Origin: Eretmocerus hayati
Taxonomy: Eukaryota; Arthropoda; Insecta; Hymenoptera; Aphelinidae
Reading direction: 5' to 3'
NCBI GenBank assembly: GCA_029851415.1
Contig: CM056741.1
Coordinates: 162,055,685 to 162,119,684 of the forward strand
DNA length: 64,000 nucleotides
The translations under genes and the position numbers were made by a program. Shown piece after piece: positions 34,492-45,445 of this stretch. Position 1 is the first letter of the stretch, and every line of letters begins with the position of its first letter. The notes beneath the pieces are model-generated. The model did not search any database. It saw nothing but the letters and a program-made list of their open reading frames with translations, and had not been told where the DNA came from.

Positions 34492-37426
34492 TCAGAGATT
34501 GAAGTACTGTTTCTGGTCCACGTCAATCCTCCGGGAGGGTTGCGACAAGAAAAATTCTTTCAGAGCGTCTTTAAAAAGTGAAATTTTTTGAATTTGCCGA
34601 AAGCCCGAAGGGAGAAAGTTCCACAAGTGAGCACATTGAACCTGGAAAGATCTTCTACCATATTCAAGTCTCATATTGGGAACTTTGAGTGTCCGCTCTT
34701 CTGCATCACCACGTGCGGGGCGTTCAGATTGGTACCTGGTAAACATCGCAGCTAGGTAGCCAGGTTCTCCTAAGTGCATGATCTTATGCATCAAGAGAGC
34801 TGCGAAGTACATTCGCCGCGAATCAGTACGTAACCAGCCCAAACGCTCCCTAAACGGGGTGATATGCTCGTCTCTCCTAAGATCAAAAATATATCTCACA
34901 CATGAATTGCTTAGTCGTTGTATCCGTTGCCGCTGTTCGTCTGTGGCGTCAAGGTACACGACCGTACAGTAATCCAAATGCGGTTGAACAAGTGACTCGA
35001 CTAGGCGAATTCGGAGAGGTCTGGTGATACACGCCCTAAAAAACCGCAAACCATATAGGGCTCTGTTGACTTTTTTGGTAACTTGATCGATGTGCGGTTT
35101 CCACGTTAGTTCGCTGTCAAGTGTAACACCAATACTCACGACAGTATCACTGAATGGGACAAACACTCCATCCTGTATCTCAACCCCTGGTAAGTTCATT
35201 CGTTGCAAGTCTCTAACGTTCCGGTCGGAACTGAAAAAGATTGCCTTGGTCTTGCCAGCGTTGAGGCGCAGGTCGGAGTTCCTAGCCCATTCAGCAACAA
35301 GTCGCCCTATGTCTCCCAGTCGAGCAATCCCCTCCTTGATGTTCTTCTTGTCAACTTGAAGATAGATCTGAAGATCATCTGCGTAGAATATATGGTTCAC
35401 TGACTTTCCATTCAATAGCCCGGGCAAATCATTCACATACAAGCTGAAGAGGAGAGGCCCAAGAACGGACCCCTGCGGAACACCCAGATTGGTTTCGAGC
35501 CAATCAGATTTACCTACTTTAGAAGTGATTTGTTGGGTGCGACCGGCGACCCTGTAAATATGATTTTATCCACAGGAGTGCCGATCTCGAGAAGCCAAGG
35601 TGTCGTAGCTTCCTCAGCAGCTTGCATGGTGAGATTGTATCGAATGCTTTGCTAAAGTCGAACAGTAGGAGCAGAGTGATCTTCTTTCTGTCAATTCCTA
35701 CTCTGATGTCGTCTGTCAACTTGAGCAGTGCCGTCTGGGTACTGTGATGTTGCTTGAAACCAGCTTGGAAGGGATCAAGTAGATTCTCAATTTTTAAATA
35801 CTCCATGATTTGGTCATGTGCAATTTTTTCCAAAACCTTGGAGAGGAAGCACAGCAGCGCTATGGGACGGAAATCCGAGACCGTTGATGGAGTGGCAGTC
35901 TTCTTTAATGCGATCAGCTGCGCTTGCTTCCAAGCCTCGGGAAAAATGCTATGAGCGAAAGAGGAGTTAAAAATATGTACAATAAGATCACCAATAGCCG
36001 GGAGAGCTTTCGCGATCACACTTTGAGGTATTCCATCCGCTCCACGGGCCTGCGAGGAGAAATGTTTGATGGCAAGGACTACATCAGTGAAATTTGTGGG
36101 CTTAAATTTAAACCCCTCCTCTGGCGCCGAGTCAATATCGTCCATTGCTTCTTCAGTATTTTCGTGGGGCGAAACGGAAACCCCCGCAAAGTGTGCGTTT
36201 AACTCATCCGGTGTGAAACCATGAAGTTCCTCCTCTTTGCTCTTAGGCAAAAGGCCGAGGTTGCGCATTTCCTTCCAGATGTTCTTCTGTTGATCGAGAG
36301 CGTCAGAAAGATGACTTTGAAGGAAGGAGTTACGCTCTCGTTCGATGCGCAAGTCAACCTCTTCACTGAGCCGAAAGTACTCATTTTGAAGCTCAGGACA
36401 CTTGCGCTGGTTACGTTGATTCCGCTCCCAGCGCCTGCGCGTCGCGTCTCGCTCCTCTATGAGTACCCGCAGCTCAGGACCAATCCAGGGAGCGTCATTT
36501 TTTCGCGGATTAATAGTTTTCTCAGGAGCTAATTCATCTATAACGGTCTTTAAATTTTCATTCAAGCAGTGAATTGCTCCTTCCGAACTGGTTTCGGCAT
36601 TTTCAAGAGCTGTCCAGTCGCAGCGAAGCAACCGGTCATTCAATATCTCCGGAGTGATGTTACGAAAATCCCTGTAGGTGAAGGAATTTTTTGGCGGAGA
36701 GGGACTGAAGACGTTGATGGTGACGTCAATGGCCGAGTGCCTGCCGAAACTGGGCAGGAGTCTGTTTTGGAAGTCAGTAACGATGTCATTGTCATCTACG
36801 TAGATGTGGTCAATCCATGTATGAGATGTATTGGGGGTATGTTGGTGAGTCGGGCCATGCTGCACTATCTGCAGTGCAAGTTCTTCTGTCAGTGCAGTCA
36901 GTGTCTTGGTGTCAGGGTGAGCAGTGTCTAACAAATCCGCGTTCAGATCTCCCATTATAATTTTATGACTATAATCCCCACACAGTCGGCGTAACGAGCC
37001 AAACAGACCGTCATCCTTCTGCATGGCGATTTTCGGGGGTCTGTAAATTACCACGACTAAAGTTGGAGGGGAGTTACCCTGCTGTACGCTACAGAAAAGA
37101 AATTCAGGAACTCCAGGTTTCCCTGGGCCAAAAGTTTTAGACGGAATTAGCTTCTCTACCTTGAAATCATTGCGCACATACAAGGCAACCCCACCACCCT
37201 CCCTGTTGCGATCCTGTCTCAACAGCGAAAAACCCGGTATCTGAACGAGACTGTCATCCACATACTCATCTAGCTTCGACTCAGCCACCCCAAAAAGATG
37301 GTAGGAGGGATCGTTAGCAACAAGCAGGCGCAGATGCTCAATCTTATCCGTTAAGGAATTAAGATTGATAAACCCCGCCTTTAGGGAACTACCTCTCCCC
37401 TCTGACTCCCCGGCAGCCGTGTTTAG
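34492..37426 (-). pseudogene. ORF2: endonuclease and reverse transcriptase, frameshifted
   Basis: The N-terminal half is an AP-like endonuclease: ESKLDE near the start, GDLNADLLD, SHTWIDHIYVD and the late RHSAID block. The reverse transcriptase follows: ADGIPQS, DFRPIALLCFLSKVLEK, then FDFSKAFDTISP (catalytic Asp), GVPQGSVLGPLLF and FYADDLQIY (catalytic Asp pair). A frame change near 35550-35556, between the first catalytic block and GVPQGS, cuts the domain in two; a gain of one or a loss of two bases would explain it. The C-terminal part up to 34492 is open. ORF2 starts immediately after the ORF1 stop, in the same frame, with no ATG before the endonuclease. It would make nicks at target DNA and prime reverse transcription there. 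Confidence 0.9.
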
Positions 37427-39239
37427 TCAGGGTGTCCCCACCGATGCTGCTGTCGAATTTTTACTCTGATTTGGAATGGTAGAGCCATTTCTGGCACTAT
37501 CCAATGACTCAGGAGTTGGTTTTGGGACTATTCGACACGCCGTTTGAATGACCTGTAGCTCAGTGAGGGACTCGAACGCATACGCTCTCTCGCCATTTTT
37601 ACGCCTGACCCAGAAGCGTCCACCGCTGTGCCAAACATATTTGAAGCCTAAGCCCCGTGCAAGTGGCCTCAAATGAACATATTCCTTATATTTTTCACGG
37701 GGTAACATCTCATTGATGTAAATCTTTCGGTCTGGCACATGGGCTTTCGCTTCAGGGTCAAGCAATGTGGGCTCAATCTTATGAGTTGTAAAGTAATTGT
37801 TGGCGATCGAGCGCTTGGCTCTCATCACCTCCCTGACTAGACGGCTGCACGAGAGTTGGACTAGGCAAGATGGAATAGAACGTGAGCGGGTATCCGGGGC
37901 TTGAGGCGATGAATTGGTCGGTCTATTGTCATGCATTGGATTTTCCCTCCCAGACACGCGCCCGGGCTGCAAAATATGAACATCAGTGATGTTTTCCCTC
38001 TTCAGCGAGGGAAGGATGGACTTGAGTACTGCATAGGAAATATTACATACCTCTTCCTCCGAGGCAGTAGAGTCTTTTTTCAAAGCACCGGTTATTATTA
38101 ATTGGCTGCACTCAAGACCTTCACCCCTGAGTTCAGTACTCTGCCGCCCAGCTAGTGAATGGTTAGAAAAATCCATTCGAACTTGCGGATCTGGCCCGGA
38201 AGATTGATGTGGAAGCTCAGAAATGGAAGACTTAATTTCATTACTAACATTAGATTTTCGCAGAGTGCCCTGGTTATCTTTCAGAAGATTAGTCAGATGT
38301 GAGATCTGGCTTTTCATCAAAGTATTCTCCTCAAGAAGCAGCTCACGATCTAGGCGAAACTCCTCCAGCTTGGAGTTTTGCTTCTCTATGAGTGCCTCCA
38401 GAGATGACATGCGCGCTAACAGTTGATCACTCGCCGCACTCACTGCTGGTGTGGGTGATGAGGAGGAGATGGCGGCGTCGTGTCGCTTCAGGAGGGACAT
38501 TATTTCGTCGAGCCGCTTCTGAGTTAAATCGTTTTGTTGGAAAAAGAGATCCAGAGCACTCTGCGAATTAAAAACCCACTTATCTCTAAGAAATTCCGGT
38601 GTTGGCGTCGTTGCTGGACTCGTCGGCTGTGCTGATCTTCTGTCTCTCCCGTACTGGGATATTCCACAGCCATTTCCTGGGGATGTTGAGAGAAACGGTT
38701 GGGATGTGCCAAGGTCCTGCGTCTCTGCTGTTTGAATTTTCGCGCCACTGGTGGCAAGTGTTGAGGTGCTGCCACCGCTGCAAGTTGGTAGCGCAGCAGA
38801 CGACCACCGCTGCTCGTCATTCCTCGCGGCATGAAGAGAGCCTCTGGTGGTAGGGGGCTTCTCGTTGCGGCCGGTGACAGTGGTCCGCGGGGCAAGGGGA
38901 GATATCCCCGTCTTGCCGCGAGAGCTGAGACGCGCCTGCGTGATGGTAGACAGACCACTCACACCAGCACGCACACCGGTGTCATCTTTCTCTTTCTCTC
39001 TCTCTCTCTCTCTCTCTGACATTCTTCGTGCTGCGTCGAGCATTCGAAACCTTCTGCTTGACTGCACCCGGCGACGTTTTAGTGGATGAATTTTTGCTCA
39101 CCTCATGACACGCCACGCAAAACCACGTGTTGTTCGATATTTTTGAACATTTTGCGTGGGTGAACCGTTTGCAGATGTTGCATTGTTTGCTGCCATGACG
39201 CAGGATGGTGTTGCATATGTGGCAGGTGTTGTCGCCCAT
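37427..39239 (-). pseudogene. ORF1: PHD finger, coiled coil, FP25K-like domain
   Basis: The start codon at 39239 opens a Cys/His-rich finger (CHICNTIL, CNICKRFTHAKC, WFCVACHE; PHD type) of about 45 residues. It runs into a GA repeat coding Arg-Glu pairs near 38985-39018, where the frame changes. The second frame continues to 37427 with a low-complexity Ser/Thr/Pro stretch, a leucine-rich coiled coil (about 38230-38520), an RRM-like segment (LIITGALKKD to VHILQP) and a C-terminal block (RKIYINEML, LGFKYVWHSGGRFWVRRKNG) typical of baculovirus FP25K-like ORF1 proteins. The offset between frames is one base modulo three, as expected from gain or loss of one GA dinucleotide. ORF1 proteins bind RNA and act as chaperones in the retrotransposition particle. 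Confidence 0.85.
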
Positions 39240-39639
39240 TGTGTGACAGCAGACAGCAGCAGTATAGTAGCGAGCAGCAGACGACAGCCGGGCATGCGCA
39301 GGATGGTTGGTTTCGGCGCCAATATCTGCCGACTGGTTGTTTTTGTCAGATTGCAGAATTTGGAATAATTCCTCTCAGGCTCGGGTTGGAGCCATGCAGT
39401 GATGCTCCGAAAGTATGAGCCTGCGAGAGGAAATCCAATCTGCAAAAAGTTGCCACTCGGGACAAAGTTTTGTTGGTAAGAAACGACATTCAACACGGAG
39501 CGATGAAGAGAGCGTGTGGTTGTACTCACCGAGAGAGAGAGAGAGGATGGTCTGCTATGAAATTTTTTTTCATCATAAATGAATTCATCAAAACCTCTTG
39601 GACAATGTTTCTCATAGCGAAAAGATGAAGGAAAAATTT

Positions 39640-42600
39640 TCATGGAATGTGTTCAGACATTCACACAAAATGGCATTAATTGAATAAGAACAGTCATTTT
39701 GGTTTGTTCGTTGGCGATGAACCATAAGGTTCCTATCCTGGAGATTTTTCTACTGGTAGATGGACATAATATGAAGCTTTTTGTCAGAGAAATTTTCGAT
39801 AGATTGACATATGTCAATCTATTGAAAGAATCACATCTTAAAAATATTTTGTACTTCAATCTACTGTATGAAAAAAATTTCAAGGAGGTGATTTAGATGT
39901 TTCTCGACGTGCTGAATCGATTGGTTGATACGGAATTTGGTTAAATTGTGATTATAAAGGTCTTATATCTCGATGTCAGAGAAGTATGAAGAAGCTAGAA
40001 TGAAATGAGCCCCAATCGAAACGTCGAGAAACGTGTAAATTAACCGCCTCAGATTTTTTAAGGGGAAAGGAGACAATATTCATAGTTTTTAGGATAAGAA
40101 AAAATTACAAATAAATGAAGAAAAATTCATATGGGGGGCATTAAAAATCTAGCATTCCCATCTAGAAACGCCTCCGAACATGGCATAAAAATTTCAGGAC
40201 GATCTATCAAACCAGTGAGGAGTTTTGCTGAGCGATAGAAAACCACATACATACACATACACACAGACACGGACAGAGGGCTCGGAAGACGGGGTTGTAG
40301 TAATTTTGTGAGGGGTTATAACGAAAAACTGTGACCTACATTCGATAGATCTTGGCGAAAGGAAGAGGACTGTACCAATTTCATGTATTCAAGAGGTTCA
40401 CTGGAGGAGAAAAAAATTTTTTTAGAAAAAATTTGACGAAAATTCTGCTGGCACCAAATGGATGTTTTCTCTTTTGAGAAAGCAAAAACCAAATATGCAA
40501 GGTGATATGCCATAGCGAGTTCAACAAGCACACCACTCTAATTTTGTTGATTGCCGCTAATATGACACCTTGGCCTGTTCAAGAATGTCTCCACAACAAA
40601 TAAAAGTCCATAGACGTATCTGAAGTCACTGCTCACTATGAGAGAGTAACTTCATGGATATATTCACTATCTATAATAATAATTGGTACAGTATTAGTTA
40701 CACCACTACCCAAGTTCTAACCGAAACTTGCACTTTTAAACTCCGTCAAACTATGCACCATATAGATTGTCAGGAATTTTTCTTCTGCATATATACTGCT
40801 CATTCAATCCAATCAATAAGCTTTTCCAAAACTTGAACTCAATAAGCAGATAACTCAAAGACTCGTATACACAAAATGTGACTGAATACACAGTTAAGAT
40901 CATTCGAAAGCCTGGTTCTAACACCAAACCTTGTTTTATCAGACACTGTGATTCAAACTGCTTTGGTAATTTACACGATAAGACGACATCTTCCCACTTT
41001 GTTCAAGAACTCTTGATGGTATCATTGAAAAAGAGGAAACACAAAGGAAATGGATCACTGTGAGAAAATTGAATGATTGGGTTGCCTTTTCAAAAAATTG
41101 ATTATGTTTTCAACTTGACCTATTGGTTTTATGTTGCAACTATGTGTTTCCTGCTTCAAATTCAGAGTTTATTTGGGTGGAGAACAAGTTGTTTATGTGA
41201 ATCAGAACAATATAAGGGTCACTCTGCAATGGCGTTGCGTGGCAAAAGTGAGGGGTGATTCACATCAGGGTGTGTGCAGATTGCGAAACGTACAAGATTC
41301 TGAAGCTCATACACCCTAATCGGTAGTTGGCCACTTTTGCGTAATATGTAAGAGGTTCCATTGTAAATTCAAGAGTCAGGCGCGTTGTTTGTTCATGTTC
41401 AAATCAGTCCGTAAAAAGCTAGTCACTGCTTCAGGAAGGAGAGTGTTCAAAACTGCCGCCGAAGAGAGACAAAACAGGTTTTTCATGTCAAAAATATGCG
41501 TGGCACGCTCTACAACTTCTATGGTCATTGTCAAATATCTAATTGATTCCTAAACTTATTCCTAATAACTTCTTAATAATTGGTACCTTCTAAGCAATAA
41601 ATTACTATGTGGAGCAATCGTACAGGGTCCTTTTCTCAAGAACACAGGATACAGAATACTTTATAGAGAAAACGTATATTTTTTTAAATAGCCCTATGAC
41701 AATCAAATCCATCTTTGAGAGTGATACTACCCCCTCCGGACGTTCATAGAACTTTTTTCTTGTAGTTTATAGGGTCAAATTGATTGAGATTTTCAATGAA
41801 AAGAAATCCGTGAAAAATTTCAATTTTCACCAAAAATAGACCATTCTGTGCCCTTAAAATTCTGATGTATCAGTCATTCAGACATATGGGTAAACCGAAC
41901 TCTGACAAAGAGTTTCCTTATACATAATTGTTTCTCTGCTTGATTATGAATCTCAACGATGATTTGTCTGACGCTTATAAATCCAAAATGTGCATACATT
42001 CTGTGTTGGAAAAAAAATATAATCTGTGTCGAAGGCCTTGCTTGAGGCCATCGGGATCATCCTCGAATTTCAAAATTCCCCGGATCAATGATCGGATATA
42101 AAAAATGTTCTATTAAGGACTGGAAAAGATTACAATGTTAGCAACGTGCTGTTAAAATTTAAAGGGGTAGATCACATCGGGAACCACCGCCCTGAACAGG
42201 CTTCGGAAAGGAATAATTTCAACACCAGTAGTTCAGACAATACTCAGATTTAATGAAGAAATTCAGAATGATGAGATTCAGGTTACAAATTGAATGCACT
42301 ACTCACTAGTCAGCTATCTGCTAAATCTATCCAATTGATTCAGTACCTTTGATTTCACACGTTACTCTCAACTTCTATGAAAGAGAGAGCGAGTTTTCGA
42401 ATAAATTTCCCATTATCAAATTAGAAACGAGGTTTTGCATATCGTAATCAAAAACAGGTACTTCACAAAAAAGAGACTGACGTGAGATTCGATGCTAGGT
42501 GGCATACTCGTTCAGTTCCTTTGGGATCATGCCTGCCTCTTGATTGCGATGGTTTTTGGGGAACCACCCTATACTGGATTTAGAAAGAATTTTGTTGGAA

Positions 42601-42772
42601 GGAGCTGCGCAGTTGAGTAAGAGAGTGACCTCCGTTCAAGTACGCATCGATAAATAAAGTCTCGTGTCCACCTATTTCTCTCTTCTTTCTTTTTTCTCCT
42701 ACTTCATTACATTTTCGCTCTCTCTTAATATCTCACTCTTTCTCTCTAACTTATTTTAAATATTTATACTAA
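39640..42772. other. Gene-free stretch with a dispersed satellite-like copy
   Basis: I see no supported exon. 40230-40500 resembles part of the intron-5 repeat block: it shares ACACAGACAC, GGGTTATAA, TTGGCGA(A/G)AGGAA and GAGAAAGCAAAA(A/G) in the same order as 17800-18070. Confidence 0.5.
40230..40500 (+). repeat. Dispersed copy related to the 849-base unit
   Basis: The order CACATACACACAGACAC, GAGGGGTTATAACG, ACCTACATTCGATAGAT, TTGGCGAAAGGA and TTGAGAAAGCAAAAAC matches 17815-18070 with substitutions. The family is therefore interspersed and not only tandem. Confidence 0.55.
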
Positions 42773-43090
42773 CAAGGGGAGGACCTGACCTTTGGATCAC
42801 CAGTCCTTTCCAAATTTTTTTCACAGTCTTTTGTCACCTAGAATATGAAGAATCCAGAGTAACTCCGTCAAATGGGTCTTCTGTCCAGAGCTACAAGCAA
42901 AAATATTAGCGTTGCCAGTATATCTATATATATCACTTTTTAACATGGGCCTGTTAATGTCATGGGCTGTAACTTTGAACAGGAGGCTCATTCGACGGAG
43001 TTACTCTGGATTCTTCATATTCTAGGTGATAAAAAACTGTAAAAAAATTTTGGACAAGATTGGTGATCCAAAGGTCTGGTCCTCCCCTTG
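42773..43090. mobile_element. Foldback MITE, CAAGGGGAGG family, best-preserved ends
   Basis: The ends CAAGGGGAGGACCTGACCTT and its complement enclose arms of about 115 bases, including AGAATATGAAGAATCCAGAG. TAA stands on each side (42770-42772 and 43091-43093), which suggests a three-base duplication. The central ATATATAT and AACATGGGCCTGTTAATG block matches the complement of the copy at 31847-32180. Confidence 0.8.
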
Positions 43091-43366
43091 TAAGTGAGGT
43101 GGGGGAATATATGTCATCGTGGTCAATCGATTGACTGCAACAAAGCGTTTCACTGAAGATACGCCACGAGTGAATTTTCCACCTTTTACAAACTGCGCCT
43201 ATTTTGAGATCATAGCTCGATTTGAGAAATTGGAAGATCCGTACGTCACGTAACAGTTTGCTCTATTTGTTTACACATGATGGATCTCTCAAACTCACTC
43301 AATCTCTGATATCTTAGACAAACAAGACACTGAATTGTTCTTCAAAATAAAAACTTTTAATGAAGA

Positions 43367-43543
43367 TTAATAGGTTTGAGCTTCGGCATTAGAGATAATA
43401 CAAGGGACATCTTCTCCAATTTCATGTGTAGCCTCATCTTGCGAATCGTCATTACAATCCTCCGAGAATTTTTCAATGATAACGGATATCGTTGTGTTCT
43501 CCGTCGACACAGTGCTGTCAATGTTCTCGTAGCGCTCAGAATC
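43367..43543 (-). CDS. Possible terminal exon, acidic protein C-terminus
   Basis: The minus strand is open for about 58 codons and reads as a plausible acidic tail (EKFSEDCNDDSQDEATHE, then EDVPCIISNAEAQTY and stop TAA at 43367). In the same frame a stop lies just upstream at 43544-43546, so an acceptor within the first few bases (for example after TTCTGAG) would be needed. ATTAAA lies a few bases after the stop and could serve as a poly(A) signal. No upstream exon was found. I do not recognise the protein. Confidence 0.3.
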   Translation of the reverse strand, partial: DSERYENIDSTVSTENTTISVIIEKFSEDCNDDSQDEATHEIGEDVPCIISNAEAQTY

Positions 43544-43720
43544 TCAAAGTAGCTACACGGATGCATTTCCTATTTTACAAACATTTATAATCATAAATAA
43601 TTGCCCTCTAATGATTAATCCTTTTCCCATTTCCAAGTCATGTTCACTTTGACCGATTTCCAGGCCTACTGACTCGATCGGCGCTGTCAGAATAATTTGT
43701 ATTCGTTCATTACAGACCTA

Positions 43721-43849
43721 CTCTCTTCGCCGGAATCAGTGAAAATCTCTCCCACTCACTGATTTGCAGTGCATATGCACTGATTTTCAATGAATTTCAC
43801 TGCGAATCAGTGGATTGGGAGCGATTTTCACTGATTCCGACGGAGAGAG
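43721..43849. mobile_element. 129-bp TA-flanked palindromic MITE
   Basis: CTCTCTTCGCCGGAATCAGT and its near mirror at the right bound an almost fully self-complementary unit, with TA at 43719-43720 and 43850-43851. AATCAGTG / CACTGATT occurs about seven times. It lies 93 bases from the larger element at 43943. Confidence 0.7.
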
Positions 43850-43942
43850 TATTGTCAACCATGGAATACAAATATCATGTTGACTACCATTCAAAATATA
43901 CATTCTGGGTCTCACTAGTTCTGCGACATTCATTCTTATATA

Positions 43943-44777
43943 AGGTAAGTGTACCCAACTTGCCTCTGTACCCAACTTGCCCCCATATGCCGATCTCAGG
44001 AATGGGCGCTCGTTGACCTTCCCGCAATTTTTTTTTACGTTCGTTATGTTAAAATATGAGAAAGTACGTAGTTTTCATCGACCCCGGATCATTTCTGCGT
44101 TCTCCAGAAAATATAAAGTGAGTTTTCCATTTTTCGTGTTTGCACGGCTAAGAAATCACCGAGGAAATCACGTTCACTAAAACCGGTGCCAATTTATTTT
44201 TATTCGACCAATCTCTACGTACCTTGGCGCATTCGATTCCTTGTCTCAAGAACTTCAAAATCCGCTCTTCAGAGTTGCAAAATTCTGATTTGGAGCGATT
44301 TTATGTATAAAACACGAAGATGGTTTGAGAATCAAGAAGGCCGACATCGGAGTGTACCCAACATGCCCCCATATGGTTATCTCGGGAAGGCGTGCAGTGT
44401 GGCTTTTTTTACCACTCAGAACGTGTTTATCACGTCAAAATAGGTAGGAAACAGTGCCTTGGGCCAACTAAGAGCTACAAATGCCGCTGCGCGGTGATCA
44501 AAACGGATCAAAGCCATTTTTCGCATTTCATCGCCGATTTATATTGTTTTAAATGATGGGGGCAAGTTGGGTACACACTTTTGTAAACTCTCAAAAATCA
44601 CCTTTTGAGAGAATTCAAACAGCTCGGCTCCACTATATCCAAATTGGACGTATCTTAGCTCATTTTAAAGGTCTTGAGACTAGCTTTAAAATGAGCTGAG
44701 GTACGTTGGAAAATATGAACATGGGCCAAAGTTATTAAGAAAATGGCTTAATGAGGGCAAGTTGGGTACACTTACCT
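43943..44777. mobile_element. TIR DNA element, AGGTAAGTGTACCC family, copy 2
   Basis: The termini AGGTAAGTGTACCCAACTTG and its complement match those of the element at 202-1157, and the interior aligns with that copy in inverse orientation (GTCGACCCCG-like, TTCTCCA(A/G)AAAATATAAAGTG, CATTCGATTCCTTG). TA lies at 43941-43942 and 44778-44779. The flanks outside the TA are themselves inverted copies of each other (43918-43940 and 44780-44800). Confidence 0.85.
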
Positions 44778-45445
44778 TATAAGAATGAATGTCGCAGAAC
44801 GTCATCGTGTTCTTGCATTGATTGAAGAGAAAAATTAGGTATGTCCGTTATTGCGAGGTAAAATTACCTGCAACAGGACAATGTGACCGGTAAAAATTAT
44901 CCGCTATTGCTCTGTAATTTGACTGTTCCACGCGTTTGGTTTCATAAGAACTAACGGAAATCAAATCTAACTCCGGAAAATGACCGCTTTTGGGGTGTCC
45001 GCTATTCTAAAAATGACTGCTGTCTGTATACACTAGCATCATTGTGAGTCCGAGCAAAAAAGACGACGTTTCAAAATATAACTCTCTCATTATCTTGACA
45101 ATTTCACTAACAGTGTAAGGATATTCGTTGAATAAATAATGCGATTGATCCCTCAAATTTCGAAGATTTTCCCAAGCTCTTTTCATAAGTAGATTCCACG
45201 TTGACCAAACATTCTTAAATCAATAAAAAATCCATCAATCATCATTATTATCACTGATTACATCAAGTGCGGTTTTAGAAAGTACTTGTATTCGATCACA
45301 ATACATTGTCGAGTTCATTCATACAGAACACGTAATTGAGACCATAAAACTGATTTCACGGGCAAAACATTGTACGCGTTGAGCTAATTTTTGGCTGAAT
45401 GTCACAATCCAGCCTATTACACTAATTCTCTCTCAGTTTTAACAC

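Larger units (their letters stand above)
34141..39540 (-). mobile_element. CR1/Jockey-group non-LTR retrotransposon, near full length
   Basis: Read on the minus strand the order is 5' leader, ORF1 (39239 to 37427), ORF2 (37426 to 34492), 3' UTR, an AATAAAGGGAATC signal and an (ATCA)n tail ending at about 34141. A short microsatellite tail instead of poly(A), and an ORF1 with PHD finger, coiled coil and FP25K-like C-terminus, fit the CR1/L2 side of the Jockey superfamily. The 5' border is uncertain: 39540 is set near the GA-rich tract before the leader. I found no target duplication. Two frame lesions, in ORF1 and in the reverse transcriptase, make this copy non-autonomous, but both frames are otherwise open, so the insertion is fairly young. 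Confidence 0.9.

Noticed and set aside
35090..36931. Plus-strand frames across the retrotransposon
   Set aside because: They are antisense shadows of the endonuclease-reverse transcriptase frame.
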